A stretch of DNA of 41,399 nt from an uncultured Flavobacteriales bacterium (GTDB lineage: Bacteria; Bacteroidota; Bacteroidia; Flavobacteriales; Crocinitomicaceae). The stretch covers positions 1 through 41,399 of the forward strand of contig CAMLLB010000033.1 of assembly GCA_946480815.1 (NCBI GenBank), given 5' to 3'. Below the pieces are notes generated by a model. The model was given only the letters and a program-made list of their open reading frames with translations, did no database searches and was not told where the DNA came from. This document shows positions 40,717 to 41,399 of the stretch, piece by piece. The translations under genes were made by a program, and so were the position numbers. Position 1 is the stretch's first letter, and the number at the start of each line of letters is the position of its first letter.

Positions 40717-41399
40717 ATGACCATTATTTACTCGAATCGAGCCGGGATTCTTATGTCCTTGCTGTTTAGCTCCCTTTTCTTTCTGACTGCCAACGGACAA
40801 TGTCCCGGATCAAGCACTGGATATGTCAATGCTCAAGTAAGCTTAAATAATGCAGCCGGAGGAACCGACCCCTGGAATAATTCCGACAACGCGCTAACCG
40901 ATAACAACAGTTATGCGACATTTTCAAATGCGGCACTGCTCATCGGTGGAACAGTAAGAAGTTCCAATTTCCTTGTTCTCAGGAATCTGAATTTAAACAT
41001 CCCGATCAATGCACAAATTTGTGGTGTCCAGGTGGAAATCAGGAAAGCTAGTTCCGATAATACCGCTTCAAACTGGACCAGGGATTTGGATATCCGTTTG
41101 CTAAAGAACAATCAGATTACCGGTACCAACCATGCAAATACAGGAGTCAATTGGCCAACAAGTGAAGCTGCATTTACTTACGGTACCAATGCCGATTTGT
41201 GGGGAACCACTTTGAACGGAATGGATGTCAGCAGCAATGGTTTCGGTGTTGCGATCGCGATCGAATCGCGTGCGGCCGGTTTACTTTTGCCAACAGTCAT
41301 TTCATACATTGATGCGGTTCGGATTCAGGTACACTACTATGTTCCTGCAAGTGATACGGACAATGACGGAATTCCTGATATTGCAGATATTGATTGGGA
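40717..41399 (+). CDS. Secreted protein with TSP3-like calcium-binding segment (partial, 3' end outside window)
   Basis: 227 complete codons are visible from the ATG at 40717. Signal peptide MTIIYSNRAGILMSLLFSSLFFLTANGQ. A beta-rich domain follows (residues about 40-205), with NFLVLRNLNLNIP, AQICGVQVEIRKAS and VISYIDAVRIQVHYY, resembling a jelly-roll domain. It ends in DTDNDGIPDIADID, the start of thrombospondin type 3-like calcium-binding repeats. Such proteins in this group usually continue with more TSP3 repeats and a T9SS sorting domain, which would lie beyond the window. Probably another surface or secreted T9SS cargo. Confidence 0.82.
   Translation, partial: MTIIYSNRAGILMSLLFSSLFFLTANGQCPGSSTGYVNAQVSLNNAAGGTDPWNNSDNALTDNNSYATFSNAALLIGGTVRSSNFLVLRNLNLNIPINAQICGVQVEIRKASSDNTASNWTRDLDIRLLKNNQITGTNHANTGVNWPTSEAAFTYGTNADLWGTTLNGMDVSSNGFGVAIAIESRAAGLLLPTVISYIDAVRIQVHYYVPASDTDNDGIPDIADIDW

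Noticed and set aside
1..41399. Mobile element, prophage or defence island
   Set aside because: No transposase, integrase, phage structural, restriction or toxin genes were recognised; only short noncoding inverted repeats hint at past mobility.

Overview
The window looks like a chromosomal segment of a Bacteroidota bacterium, most likely order Flavobacteriales and possibly near Fluviicola/Crocinitomicaceae. The taxon is an inference from gene content, without any database search. The supporting evidence is several very long secreted proteins with type IX secretion (T9SS) sorting domains of type A and type B, a PorP/SprF-type partner protein, repeated TAnnTTTG (-7) promoter boxes just upstream of start codons, few recognisable Shine-Dalgarno sites, moderately low GC content, and families typical of the group (DUF1343/NamZ, GEVED, HYR, choice-of-anchor L, SpoIIE sensor chimeras). 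I see no tRNA, rRNA, CRISPR array, transposase or prophage gene.

Layout. 1-7775 (- strand): two tandem paralogous giant adhesin-like proteins; the first runs off the window. 8145-11321: a short-chain dehydrogenase (+) whose 3' end overlaps a choice-of-anchor-L / type B sorting domain protein (-). 11444-14898: an MsbA-like ABC exporter (-), divergent from rbfA (+), which is translationally overlapped by a LolC/E-like permease that seems to start at ATT. 15056-19297 (-): a 1413-residue beta-propeller/7TM/PAS/PP2C signalling protein. 19348-23965: purK (-), divergent from hpt-adk (+), then obg-PAP2-crcB (+) with overlapping reading frames. 24018-29840 (-): an acyltransferase, a PorP/SprF protein and its HYR-repeat type B cargo. 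29969-30457 (+): purE. 30562-33428 (-): an alkylation-repair block in which Ada is split (AraC-methyltransferase fusion, 2OG-Fe(II) oxygenase, Ada zinc domain, AlkB). 33564-35658 (-): a lipoprotein-like membrane protein and NamZ. 35657-39413 (+): an FtsX-type permease with an adhesin-like insert, an outer-membrane barrel, and waaA. 39648-40331 (-): a LOG-family nucleosidase-like protein. 40717-end (+): start of another secreted protein with a calcium-binding TSP3-like segment.

How it fits together. Much of the window serves the cell envelope: T9SS cargo and partner, MsbA-like export, WaaA for Kdo addition, two lipoprotein-release-type permeases, a PAP2 phosphatase, an acyltransferase and a peptidoglycan-derived sugar hydrolase. 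The rest is purine metabolism (purK, hpt, adk, purE), ribosome maturation (rbfA, obg) and DNA repair.

The observations most worth a second look are: the PKD/SprB-like insert in the periplasmic part of an FtsX permease; the split-Ada repair island interrupted by a 369-bp inverted-repeat-bounded segment; the likely ATT start codon overlapping the rbfA stop; the bimodal spacing of TAnnTTTG boxes to start codons, suggesting leaderless messages for several housekeeping genes; overlapping divergent start codons at CATG; and several families of dispersed palindromic intergenic repeats.
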